DNA of 64,000 nt from Serratia sp. UGAL515B_01 (GTDB taxonomy: Bacteria > Pseudomonadota > Gammaproteobacteria > Enterobacterales > Enterobacteriaceae), in contig NZ_CP109901.1 of assembly GCF_033095805.1 (NCBI RefSeq), forward strand, positions 1,798,001 to 1,862,000, read 5' to 3'. Below the pieces are notes generated by a model that was given only the letters and a program-made list of their open reading frames with translations, was not told where the DNA came from and did not search any database. Numbering within the stretch: the first letter of the stretch is position 1; each line of letters opens with the position of its first letter. Both the position numbers and the translations under genes were made by a program. This document shows, piece by piece, positions 47,675-55,773 of this stretch.

Positions 47675-48397
47675 ATGGCATATCATGACTCGGCACCAGT
47701 GCTGATTACCGGTGGTGCACGCCGAATTGGGCTGGCACTCGCCCTATCGTTTTTGCAACGTAATATCCCTGTAATCATTAGCTATCGCAGCGAGACTCCT
47801 GCATTAGTACATCTGAAAGGATTAGGAGCAATTTGCCTCCAAGGGGATTTTTCTACCCATGAAGGTATCTACCACTTTGCTGAACAGATAAAGCAAGTTG
47901 CTCCAAAATTGCGCACAGTGGTTCATAACGCCAGTACCTGGATGGCGGAGTCAACCGCTGTGCCTGCTGAACAAGTGATGTCAGCGATGCTGCAAGTTCA
48001 TGTTTACACACCTTATCTACTAAACCAATTACTGGAACCTTGCTTACTTGGTCAAGGGCATGCTGGTGCCGACATCATTCATATTACCGACTACGTTGTA
48101 GAGAAAGGTAGCGACAAACACATTGCCTACGCCGCCAGTAAAGCTGCATTAGATAATATGACTCGCTCTTTTGCACGAAAACTGGCACCAGAAGTTAAGG
48201 TTAATGCCATTGCTCCCGCGTTGATCATGTTCAAACCGGACGACAATGAAATGTATCGCCAACAGGCGTTAGAGAAATCGCTGATGAAGATAGCACCTGG
48301 TGAACGTGAAATCATCAATCTGGTGGATTATCTGATGAACAGTCGCTATGTCACCGGGCGAACCTACGCAGTTGATGGTGGGCGCCCATTGCGTTAG
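47675..48397 (+). CDS. folM: Dihydromonapterin reductase FolM
   Basis: The 240-residue short-chain dehydrogenase has the NADPH-binding TGGARRIGLALA, VVHNASTW (the NNAG equivalent), YAASKAALDN with catalytic Tyr and Lys, and a C-terminal YVTGRTYAVDGGRPLR. FolM makes tetrahydromonapterin and has dihydrofolate reductase side activity. ATG 47675 with AGGAA upstream is preferred over a TTG nine codons earlier. It sits before rstA as in E. coli, but ydgC is absent between them. Confidence 0.92.
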   Translation: MAYHDSAPVLITGGARRIGLALALSFLQRNIPVIISYRSETPALVHLKGLGAICLQGDFSTHEGIYHFAEQIKQVAPKLRTVVHNASTWMAESTAVPAEQVMSAMLQVHVYTPYLLNQLLEPCLLGQGHAGADIIHITDYVVEKGSDKHIAYAASKAALDNMTRSFARKLAPEVKVNAIAPALIMFKPDDNEMYRQQALEKSLMKIAPGEREIINLVDYLMNSRYVTGRTYAVDGGRPLR

Positions 48398-48467
48398 ATA
48401 ATGTTCATGGTACAACGCCCGTTGACGCGCTATGCTGAATACCGTTTTTTGAATAAAACCGCTCAAA

Positions 48468-49190
48468 ATGACTAAAATTGTTTTTGTAGAAGATGATCCG
48501 GAAGTTGGGAAACTGATTGCCTCCTATCTGGGCAAACACGATATCGACGTTATTATTGAATCACGTGGTGACACAGCGCAAGCTTGCATTGAACGCGAGC
48601 AACCCGACTTAGTATTGCTAGACATCATGTTGCCTGGTAAAGATGGTATGACACTGTGTCGCGATCTACGCCCTGTCTATCCAGGGCCTATCGTATTACT
48701 CACTTCTCTCGACAGCGATATGAACCATATTCTGTCGCTGGAGATGGGCGCACATGATTACATTCTGAAAACGACACCTCCTGCCGTATTGCTGGCTCGT
48801 CTACGTTTACACCTGCGCCAGCATAGTAATCAGCCGAAAGAAGAACAGACGCAATCGATCATTCAGCACAATGCCCTGCGCTTTAACTTACTGTGTATCG
48901 ATCCGGTCAACCGTCAGGTAACGTTGGGAGAAGAAATAATTACCCTTTCCACTTCAGATTTCGATCTGCTATGGGAATTGGCTACACATGCCGGGCAGAT
49001 CATGGACCGTGAAGCATTACTTAAAAACCTGCGTGGAGTCAGCTATGACGGCATGGATCGCAGTATCGATGTTGCGATATCACGCTTGCGTCGTAAGCTT
49101 TATGATAGCGCTTTGGAACCCTTCCGTATCAAGACAGTGCGTAACAAAGGCTACCTTTTCGCGCCTAATGCCTGGGCATCGGTGCAGTAA
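48468..49190 (+). CDS. rstA: Response regulator RstA
   Basis: The 240-residue OmpR-type regulator has a receiver domain (about 1-115) with phosphorylation site Asp52 in LVLLDIMLPGKDG. The winged-helix domain (about 135-235) carries DRSIDVAISRLRRKL. It is phosphorylated by RstB, encoded next with a one-base overlap. In E. coli, RstA activates asr and other acid and iron genes. An RstA box lies before asr 3.3 kb downstream in this window. Confidence 0.96.
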   Translation: MTKIVFVEDDPEVGKLIASYLGKHDIDVIIESRGDTAQACIEREQPDLVLLDIMLPGKDGMTLCRDLRPVYPGPIVLLTSLDSDMNHILSLEMGAHDYILKTTPPAVLLARLRLHLRQHSNQPKEEQTQSIIQHNALRFNLLCIDPVNRQVTLGEEIITLSTSDFDLLWELATHAGQIMDREALLKNLRGVSYDGMDRSIDVAISRLRRKLYDSALEPFRIKTVRNKGYLFAPNAWASVQ

Positions 49191-50485
49191 TGAAAAAATT
49201 GTTTATTCAATTTTTTTTGCTGCTGTTTGTCTGTTTTTTGGTGATGGCAATGTTGGTTGGCTTGGTCTATAAGGTCACTGCTGAACGTGCTGGGCGCCAA
49301 TCAATGGACGACCTGATGAAAAGTTCCCTGTACCTGATGCGTAGTGAACTGCGTGAAACACCAATGAAGGACTGGAACAAAACCATTGAAACGCTAGACT
49401 TAAACCTGTCTTTCCAATTACATATTGAACCTCTCGGTAAACAAAACCTAGGGGAAAATCTCACCAAGCGGCTGCGTTTAGGCGAAATTATTGCGTTAGA
49501 CGATCGTTACACCTTTATGCAACGCATTCCCCGTAGCCACTATGTACTGGTTGTCGGCCCAATCCCCTACCTGTTCTATCTACACCAGATGCGGATACTG
49601 GATTTGGTATTACTGATATTTATCGGTCTATCTTTGTCCCTACCCGTATTTTTGTGGATGCGACCACACTGGCAGGATTTGTTGAAACTGGAAAACGCCG
49701 CTCAACGCTTGGGAAATGGCCATCTTGATGAACGCACCTCTTTTGAACCAACTTCTAGCCTAAGCAGGCTTGGCATCGCCTTCAATCAGATGGCGGATAA
49801 TATCAACACGCTTATTGTCAGTAAAAAACAGTTGATTGATGGCATTGCGCATGAATTACGTACACCTTTGGTTCGTTTGCGCTACCGGTTAGCGATGGCA
49901 GATAATCTTCAAGAGAACGAGCAGCAGGCAATAAACCGTGATATTAGTCAGTTAGAGTCGCTGATAGATGAATTATTAACCTATGCTCGGTTGGATCGCC
50001 CACAAGTAGCACTGAATATTGAAACTATCGATTTACCTGCTTGGTTGCACGACAAAGTTGCCGATCTGCAATTGATCCACCCGGATCACAATATTGAGAT
50101 CAACATTCCACATGCGGGTGATTTTGGTGGCGTTGATCTGCGTTTGATGGAGCGCGTGCTGGACAATCTGGCCAACAATGCACTGCGCTATTCTGTACAG
50201 CGTTTGCGCATCGGCTTATGGTTTGATGACAACGGGGCATGTCTGCAAGTTGAAGATGACGGCCCTGGTATTCCACCCGATGAACGTGAGCGGGTTTTCG
50301 AACCCTTCGTCCGTCTCGATCCAAGCCGGGATCGTGCCACAGGAGGTTGCGGACTCGGCTTAGCCATAGTGCACTCTATCGCGGTAGCCTATCAGGGCAA
50401 CGCTTATGTAGAAGCCAGCTCTCTAGGCGGCGCCAGCTTCCGCTTTTGTTGGCCTGTGAAGCACGTCCACAACGTAAAAAGTTAA
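49190..50485 (+). CDS. rstB: Sensor histidine kinase RstB
   Basis: The 431-residue inner-membrane kinase has a first helix at residues 5-25, a periplasmic sensor region (about 30-135), a second helix (about 136-155) and a HAMP linker. The dimerisation domain has the phosphoacceptor His in DGIAHELRTPLVRLR (near residue 221). The ATPase domain has N (DNLANNALRYS), G1 (VEDDGPGIP) and G2 (GCGLGLAIV) boxes. In E. coli the PhoPQ system raises rstAB. Length is normal (433). Confidence 0.95.
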   Translation: MKKLFIQFFLLLFVCFLVMAMLVGLVYKVTAERAGRQSMDDLMKSSLYLMRSELRETPMKDWNKTIETLDLNLSFQLHIEPLGKQNLGENLTKRLRLGEIIALDDRYTFMQRIPRSHYVLVVGPIPYLFYLHQMRILDLVLLIFIGLSLSLPVFLWMRPHWQDLLKLENAAQRLGNGHLDERTSFEPTSSLSRLGIAFNQMADNINTLIVSKKQLIDGIAHELRTPLVRLRYRLAMADNLQENEQQAINRDISQLESLIDELLTYARLDRPQVALNIETIDLPAWLHDKVADLQLIHPDHNIEINIPHAGDFGGVDLRLMERVLDNLANNALRYSVQRLRIGLWFDDNGACLQVEDDGPGIPPDERERVFEPFVRLDPSRDRATGGCGLGLAIVHSIAVAYQGNAYVEASSLGGASFRFCWPVKHVHNVKS

Positions 50486-50586
50486 CGAGAATAACCCTCT
50501 TATCCGAGATAACCCTCTGAGTCTTGCTCTGTGACTATTCTTAGTACAGCAGTGAGACCAAGGAAGCCAATATGGAGTTTTGAGTA

Positions 50587-52083
50587 ATGACGTCAGCACT
50601 GCACTCATCTGCCTATGAAGAGCTACGTACGCTCTTTAGCCGTCTTTCACGTTTTGATCACCTGTCAGCGATTAGCGGTTGGGATATGCAAACCATGATG
50701 CCGCCAGGAGGCAATAAAGCACGCTCTGAAGCTTTAGCCGAACTGAGTGTCTTACGGCACCAACTTTTAACGAACAAAAAAACCGGCGCTTTGCTTGAAC
50801 GTGCGCAACAGGAATCGCTTGAAGAGATTGAGCGTGCCAATCTGCACGAAATGCGTCGTCAGTATGACAACGCAGTACTGCTTCCTGATTCTCTCGTCGA
50901 GGCTAAATCGCTTGCTGGAGCGCGTTGTGAACATGCATGGCGAACTCAGCGCCCAGCTAACGATTGGGTTGGTTTTAGCGGCAACCTGCGTGAAGTGGTC
51001 AAATTGAGTCGCGAAGAAGCGCAGATCCGTGCGCATGCAGCCGGTTCAACCCGTTACGATGCATTGCTGAATCTCTATGAACCAGGTATGCGTAGCAGCG
51101 ATCTAGATCGAATTTTTGCCGATCTGAAAACCTGGTTGCCTGATATGTTGCAAAAAGTTGCCGCTAAGCAACAACAAGAACCCTGCCTTACACCGCAAGG
51201 CCCCTTTGATGTGGATTCACAGCGCAAACTCAGTTTGAGCGTCATGGCGTTGCTTGGCTTTAACTTTGACGGTGGTAGGGTTGATGTGAGCGCCCATCCC
51301 TTCTGCGGTGGCGTTCCTGAAGATGTGCGCATCACAACACGTTATAACGAAAAAGAGTTCCTGACAGCGTTGCTCGGTATCATCCATGAAACCGGTCACG
51401 CCCGTTACGAACAGAATTTGCCGCGTGAGTGGCTAGGTCAACCTGTTGCGCTGGCACGATCGACAGCCATCCATGAATCACAAAGCCTATTTTTCGAAAT
51501 GCAGTTGGCGCGCAGCGCGGACTTCCTGAAGATTTTACGCCCTCTGATCGTCAATCAGTTTGGTGAACAACCTGCATTGGAAGAAGACAACTTTATTCGC
51601 CTGAATCAGCGCGTAAAACCTGGACTGATTCGTGTCGATGCTGATGAGGTTAGCTACCCTGCCCATGTAATACTGCGCTATGAAATAGAGCGTGCTCTGA
51701 TCGAGGGAGAAATTGAAGTAGAGGATATTCCGGCTTTGTGGGATGAGAAAATGCTCAGCTATCTTGGCCAAGATACCGTGGGTAATTATCGTAATGGCTG
51801 TATGCAAGATATCCATTGGACAGATGGCGCTTTTGGTTATTTCCCTACCTACACGGTTGGAGCCATGTATGCAGCCCAGCTATTCCAAAGCGTTCGTAAC
51901 GCATTACCAAACTTGAGTAAGGCTATCTCGGCGGGTGATTTGGGTCAGTTGTTCCACTGGCTACAACAAAATATCTGGCGACACGGTAGTCGTTATCCAA
52001 CAGAGACCTTAATTACCAAGGCCACAGGTGAATCTCTGAATCCATGCTATTTCCGGCAACACTTGGAAAATCGTTACCTCTAG
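50587..52083 (+). CDS. Thermostable carboxypeptidase 1 (M32, Taq type)
   Basis: The 498-residue cytoplasmic metallocarboxypeptidase has the zinc site HETGH in LLGIIHETGHARYEQN (near residue 263) and the downstream Glu in STAIHESQSLFFEMQ. DAD-EVSYPAHVILRYE and the C-terminal HGSRYPTETLI also match M32 enzymes. It removes C-terminal residues from peptides, with broad specificity and poor action on proline. The position after rstB is occupied by tus in E. coli. It is a single gene closed by a strong hairpin. Confidence 0.9.
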   Translation: MTSALHSSAYEELRTLFSRLSRFDHLSAISGWDMQTMMPPGGNKARSEALAELSVLRHQLLTNKKTGALLERAQQESLEEIERANLHEMRRQYDNAVLLPDSLVEAKSLAGARCEHAWRTQRPANDWVGFSGNLREVVKLSREEAQIRAHAAGSTRYDALLNLYEPGMRSSDLDRIFADLKTWLPDMLQKVAAKQQQEPCLTPQGPFDVDSQRKLSLSVMALLGFNFDGGRVDVSAHPFCGGVPEDVRITTRYNEKEFLTALLGIIHETGHARYEQNLPREWLGQPVALARSTAIHESQSLFFEMQLARSADFLKILRPLIVNQFGEQPALEEDNFIRLNQRVKPGLIRVDADEVSYPAHVILRYEIERALIEGEIEVEDIPALWDEKMLSYLGQDTVGNYRNGCMQDIHWTDGAFGYFPTYTVGAMYAAQLFQSVRNALPNLSKAISAGDLGQLFHWLQQNIWRHGSRYPTETLITKATGESLNPCYFRQHLENRYL

Positions 52084-52101
52084 ATAGCCGCGTTTAATGC
52101 G

Positions 52102-52131
52102 GGTGGGAAGGACAATGAACTCCTTCCCACC
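52102..52131 (+). terminator. Hairpin after the M32 carboxypeptidase gene
   Basis: GGTGGGAAGGA pairs perfectly with TCCTTCCCACC around an eight-base loop, 18 bases past the stop. No T-run follows. Confidence 0.65.
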
Positions 52132-52410
52132 TCATATCCGGCCGTAATTAGCTGATGCGGTTCTCACATAACGATAATTAATGGGTAAACGGGCACTGTA
52201 AAAAATTCCCTGTAGTTTAGTCGTCCACACCGGATCTCAGCGCCGCAGAAATGTATGCCTGCTCCCAGGTTACCGTTTCTACGAGTTTTCTTTTCATCTG
52301 TTTAGCCTTGTTATAGACACTGATTTTGCAATTACCAATAAATGTATGTTGTAACTAAAAAGTGTGTCATTTAGTTATGTGCATTGCCATGTCGACATAT
52401 GCGCTGTTTG
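52132..52410. other. Spacer upstream of the asr control region
   Basis: No gene is visible. A weaker RstA-like sequence, TGTATGTTGTAACT, lies at 52343-52356 and matches the consensus at 9 of 12 defined positions. Confidence 0.3.
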
Positions 52411-52424
52411 TACATTAGGTTACA
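52411..52424 (+). promoter_or_regulatory. RstA box upstream of asr
   Basis: TACATTAGGTTACA matches the RstA consensus TACATNTNGTTACA at all but one defined position. It lies about 105 bases before asr, whose E. coli counterpart is RstA-activated. rstAB is nearby in this window. Confidence 0.85.
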
Positions 52425-52474
52425 AGTCGAAACTAATCACTCACGGAAAGCATCACAAAGTTTGCATAAGATCC

Positions 52475-52502
52475 TTTCAACGCCCCCACTGTGGGGTTGA
52501 AA
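52475..52502 (+). promoter_or_regulatory. Stem-loop in the asr 5' leader
   Basis: TTTCAA and TTGAAA flank CCCCA-CTG-TGGGG with a three-base bulge (CGC), forming a hairpin of 11 pairs near the likely 5' end of the asr mRNA and 15 bases before its ribosome site. A -10-like CATAAG lies at 52465-52470. It may stabilise the transcript or affect translation. Confidence 0.5.
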
Positions 52503-52529
52503 TGCAAACAGAAATATGAGGAATTAATG

Positions 52530-52763
52530 ATGAAAAAAGTATTCGCTCTGATTGTTGCCGCTGTTATGGGTCTTTCTTCTGCTGCATTTGCCGTACAAGC
52601 CGTTACGCCTGTAGTGGCATCGAATGTATCCACACAGCCCGTTCCGGCCAAAAACACGCATATGAAGACACATCATATGAAGAAAACGACTGAACAAAAA
52701 GCTCAAGCAGCCAAGAAACACCATAAAAAATCCAGCAACAAAGCAGCAGCTCCGACGGCTTGA
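52530..52763 (+). CDS. asr: Acid shock protein Asr
   Basis: The 77-residue precursor starts with a signal peptide ([20 protein letters not shown], cleavage after AFA) nearly identical to E. coli Asr. A very basic periplasmic part follows, with HMKTHHMKK, the family repeat [14 protein letters not shown] and an Ala-rich end. E. coli Asr (102 residues) has more repeat copies, so this is a short version. Asr is strongly induced by acid through RstBA and acts as a disordered periplasmic chaperone that binds protein aggregates. An ATG one codon earlier (52527) is equally possible. Confidence 0.92.
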   Translation: MKKVFALIVAAVMGLSSAAFAVQAVTPVVASNVSTQPVPAKNTHMKTHHMKKTTEQKAQAAKKHHKKSSNKAAAPTA

Positions 52764-52811
52764 TAGCAAATCAATGTGAGACGCAACTCACCTGTTCTAT
52801 AAGGTTTGTTC

Positions 52812-52837
52812 AACACCCGGTTCACCGGGTGTTTTTT
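52812..52837 (+). terminator. Rho-independent terminator between asr and the ydgU-like gene
   Basis: AACACCCGG-TTCA-CCGGGTGTT followed by TTTT. It stops most asr transcripts, so the small gene 15 bases downstream would be made only by read-through or from its own promoter. Confidence 0.92.
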
Positions 52838-52851
52838 GATTGGGGTTGTCT

Positions 52852-52932
52852 ATGCTTAAACAGTATCTGTTTGAAATAATCTTTGGCACCCTGATCGTTT
52901 GTGGCCTCATCGCCACTTTCTTTTACTTTTAG
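52852..52932 (+). CDS. ydgU: YdgU-like small membrane protein (26 aa)
   Basis: A 26-codon frame encodes one hydrophobic helix with a charged start (MLKQYLFEIIF) and an aromatic end (IATFFYF). E. coli YdgU (27 residues), also encoded just after asr, has the matching plan: RYRFE at the start, an LCALI-type core and a RFYLS end. The ribosome site is GGGGTT seven bases upstream. YdgU is a single-pass membrane protein of unknown function, reported as acid-responsive. The conserved position after asr is the strongest evidence. Confidence 0.75.
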   Translation: MLKQYLFEIIFGTLIVCGLIATFFYF

Positions 52933-53179
52933 TCTCCTGACGGTGTCGCTTCAGGACCTTATTAATGAAAAATTGCTGACAGTTCATCCATACTGAAGCT
53001 GTATCCAGGTTCAATTCAGGCTGCAACTAGTAAGTGTAAAAGCCATAGTTAATCACTATGTGACCCAGTGCATGAGCGTAGCCGTGCATCTTTGCAGCTT
53101 GAATGACGATAGGTATTAATCAGTTTATAGTTAGCTTCCGCGCGTTTATTGAAATCCGAACTTTTCAGGCAATAAACTT

Positions 53180-54010
53180 ATGAGAATTCCCGTTTTGCTG
53201 TTGTTGTACTCAATCTCCTTGCTCTCTTCCTGGACTGCAAACGCCGATAGCCATCCTGAGGCGTCTGTTGCAGAGCAAAACCGTCTATTTTTCGGTAAAG
53301 ATGATCGCGCCAAAATTCAGGAAACCGACATTTGGCCTTGGCAAGCGATTGGTCAGGTAGAAACAGCCAGTGGCAATCTGTGTACCGCTACACTAATTTC
53401 CTCTCATTTTGCGCTTACCGCTGGGCACTGCGTACTAGCACAACCCGGTAATGTTGATAAAGCGATAGCGTTGCGTTTTATTTCCAGCGACAAGGGCTGG
53501 AAGTATCAGACAGAAAATATCGAAACACTAGTCGATAGATCGTTAGGTAAGAAACTTAAATCGGACGGCGACGGTTGGATCGTTCCACCTGCTGCAGCCG
53601 CTTATGACTTTGCGTTAATTCGTTTGAAAGATGTAACCGTGCCAGACATTGAACCACTGCCGTTGTGGCAAGGCGACAGCAAGACACTAATGCAGGTTTT
53701 AAAACAGGCAAAATATCTGGTTACTCAGGCGGGTTATCCAGAAGACAATTTGGACGAGCTGTATAGCCACTCCAATTGCAAAATTACAGGCTGGGCTCAG
53801 AAGGGAGTACTATCGCACCAATGTGATACATTACCAGGTGACAGTGGCTCCCCACTACTATTGAAAACAACGGACGGTTGGCGGTTGATTGCTATTCAAA
53901 GTTCTGCACCTGCTGCAGAAGATCGCTATCTAGCCGATAACCGAGCACTTTCAATCACCGCTATCAGGAGTGCCCTGAAGACCCTGTCGCATGAAGAGAA
54001 ACACAGATGA
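53180..54010 (+). CDS. ydgD: YdgD, trypsin-like periplasmic serine protease
   Basis: The 276-residue S1-family protein has a signal peptide (MRIPVLLLLYSISLLSSWTA, cleavage near ANA). The catalytic triad is His in LTAGHCVL, Asp in AYDFALIRL and Ser in LPGDSGSPLL. The chain also contains GNLCTATLISSHFALTAGHC-like and VTQAGYPEDNLD segments, as in E. coli YdgD. The gene order asr-ydgU-ydgD is kept. Substrates are unknown; periplasmic location follows from the signal peptide. Confidence 0.92.
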   Translation: MRIPVLLLLYSISLLSSWTANADSHPEASVAEQNRLFFGKDDRAKIQETDIWPWQAIGQVETASGNLCTATLISSHFALTAGHCVLAQPGNVDKAIALRFISSDKGWKYQTENIETLVDRSLGKKLKSDGDGWIVPPAAAAYDFALIRLKDVTVPDIEPLPLWQGDSKTLMQVLKQAKYLVTQAGYPEDNLDELYSHSNCKITGWAQKGVLSHQCDTLPGDSGSPLLLKTTDGWRLIAIQSSAPAAEDRYLADNRALSITAIRSALKTLSHEEKHR

Positions 54011-54098
54011 CATGCTATTTACTGTATGCATTTATGATAAGAAAATTCGCTAAGATCCATCGAGGATGGTAATTCTCCAATAAAGGGGAATCTGCAAC

Positions 54099-54120
54099 TG
54101 AGCCTCAACAATGAGGCTCA
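54099..54120. terminator. Hairpin between ydgD and the pectate lyase gene
   Basis: TGAGCCTCA-ACAA-TGAGGCTCA forms a perfect 9-bp stem between the two convergent genes. There is no T-run. Confidence 0.6.
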
Positions 54121-54199
54121 CGGCTGTGCCGAGTAACACAACTAACAGAATTGCATCTTAAAATCTTTATTCGGGGTTACCCGGCTTTCACCATTTCTC

Positions 54200-55330
54200 T
54201 TAGACTAAGACTCGATAATTAAATTGGTTACCTGCCGCATCACGAATTGAATTTTCAACGTCTTCAGTCAAATTTTGCTGTGGGAAGTAATTGTAAGGGG
54301 GTCTATCGACAGAGGTGCTGTTAAAGCCACAGCCATTTAAACTCAGCGGTGGCCGGTCTGTTCCCCATTCATCATCAGAATGTATTTTATTAAAAGTAGA
54401 CTCCGAATCAGATAGATATACTCCACCAAATTCCTTGAACAATTTACAATGTTCAGTCAGTCCTTTAACTTTAAAAATATTCAATTCTGACAAGATCCTA
54501 GACTCCTTACCAACACCAAAGCTGTATTGATATTTGTAGACAGGAGCTGCTATATCGTTATCAAACACGTTGTTAAAAAGATGGATATTGCCAAAACGTA
54601 CGCGTGGAGTACGTTGCACAACGTTAGTGAATAAATTATCGTGAAACGTCACTCGCAACTTGCCTGCATCTTGCTCTCCATTGCTGTCACTATGGCCGAT
54701 CAGAATCGTCTTATCATGCGTAGTAAATACACAATGTGACACAGTGATATAGTTCGATGCTCGCTTGATATCTAGGGAACCATCGTGTTGGACGTATTTC
54801 CAACCGTCAACAGTCTTATACATATCCATAGTGAAGCGGCCATCACTAAAAGTGACATTATTGACCCATACATGATGAGAGTTGACAATGCTCAAGCCAT
54901 CCCATTCCGCATTCCAACCATCTCCTTCTTCGAACTGTGGTTCAACATCAACAGGATTTTCAATAAATAAATTGTGAACAATGACATTGTTAGCATCCTG
55001 AATAAACAGAGCACTCGCGATGAATTTGGCGTTGTGATCCATGCCAATTAATGTCGTATTACTGCCAATGAATATACGACCGCGCTTTGATTGGTCCTGG
55101 CGGTTCGTGTAGGGTATACCACCGCTGGCATCAATCACGCCTCCTATCCAAATACATTTTGGTCGGTCGCCTGACTCGGCTATGGCTTGCCGAAGTTCTT
55201 CTATATTTCTCACATAGTATAAAAGTTGTGGATTCTTTCCTCCCCCTGTAGTTCCTCCATCTTCAGAAGCCCATCCAATAGGCGTTTCATACCAGGTTTC
55301 ATGTGGTGGCACATTATTAATTGAACTCAT
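54200..55330 (-). CDS. Pectate lyase, PL1 family, without signal peptide
   Basis: The 376-residue parallel beta-helix protein has PL1 marks: the calcium-site region WDGLSIVNSHHVWVNNVTFSDG, DGSLDIKRASNYITVSHCVF and the catalytic-arginine stretch VVQRTPRVRFGNIHLFNNVF. It would cleave polygalacturonate by beta-elimination. The N-terminus (MSSINNVPPHETWYETPIGW) is polar and has no signal sequence. An in-frame TAA directly precedes the ATG, so no export signal has been missed. GGAGA lies eight bases upstream. It may be cytoplasmic or exported by another route. A KdgR operator lies 190 bases upstream. Confidence 0.88.
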   Translation of the reverse strand: MSSINNVPPHETWYETPIGWASEDGGTTGGGKNPQLLYYVRNIEELRQAIAESGDRPKCIWIGGVIDASGGIPYTNRQDQSKRGRIFIGSNTTLIGMDHNAKFIASALFIQDANNVIVHNLFIENPVDVEPQFEEGDGWNAEWDGLSIVNSHHVWVNNVTFSDGRFTMDMYKTVDGWKYVQHDGSLDIKRASNYITVSHCVFTTHDKTILIGHSDSNGEQDAGKLRVTFHDNLFTNVVQRTPRVRFGNIHLFNNVFDNDIAAPVYKYQYSFGVGKESRILSELNIFKVKGLTEHCKLFKEFGGVYLSDSESTFNKIHSDDEWGTDRPPLSLNGCGFNSTSVDRPPYNYFPQQNLTEDVENSIRDAAGNQFNYRVLV

Positions 55331-55517
55331 TTAGAAAATCTCCATTTTATTTTTAAAAGAAGTGGATAACTTTAGGTGTAGGAAAAAACACGGAGAAATC
55401 AGCCCCTGTATTCCGAGTACTAATCAATTCATCATGTCACTGCTGTCATTAGCGTTTAAAGACAAGAGCTTAGATATACCGTCCTCATATAAGATGAAGA
55501 AATGAACTACGCCTAAC
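55331..55517. other. Leader and promoter region of the pectate lyase gene
   Basis: This AT-rich stretch between the KdgR operator and the lyase start contains no other recognisable element. Confidence 0.4.
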
Positions 55518-55548
55518 TTATTTATTGAAACATTGTTTCAATAAATAA
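55518..55548. promoter_or_regulatory. KdgR operator
   Basis: TTATTTATTGAAAC and GTTTCAATAAATAA flank ATT, a perfect 14-bp inverted repeat. Its core TTGAAACATTGTTTCAA matches the KdgR box (AATGAAACATTGTTTCATT type) used to repress pectinolysis genes until KDG accumulates. It sits about 190 bases upstream of the pectate lyase. Confidence 0.85.
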
Positions 55549-55773
55549 TTAAATTAAAGCTTAGTACAGGATTTTGAGACCGTGTAAATTTTTAGAACGC
55601 GACATGAGGGAATAACGTAGAAAAGGGTCTATTACATTAAATATGATATTAGTTAAGGTAATGATTTATATTGAAAATAGCAGGGTGTGTGCCCCTCAAT
55701 TACGCATCAGCGCCGCTGGAAATTGAGGGACACAGCTTATCCTGTGTAGTGTTGTCACACCGGATCAAGGCTC

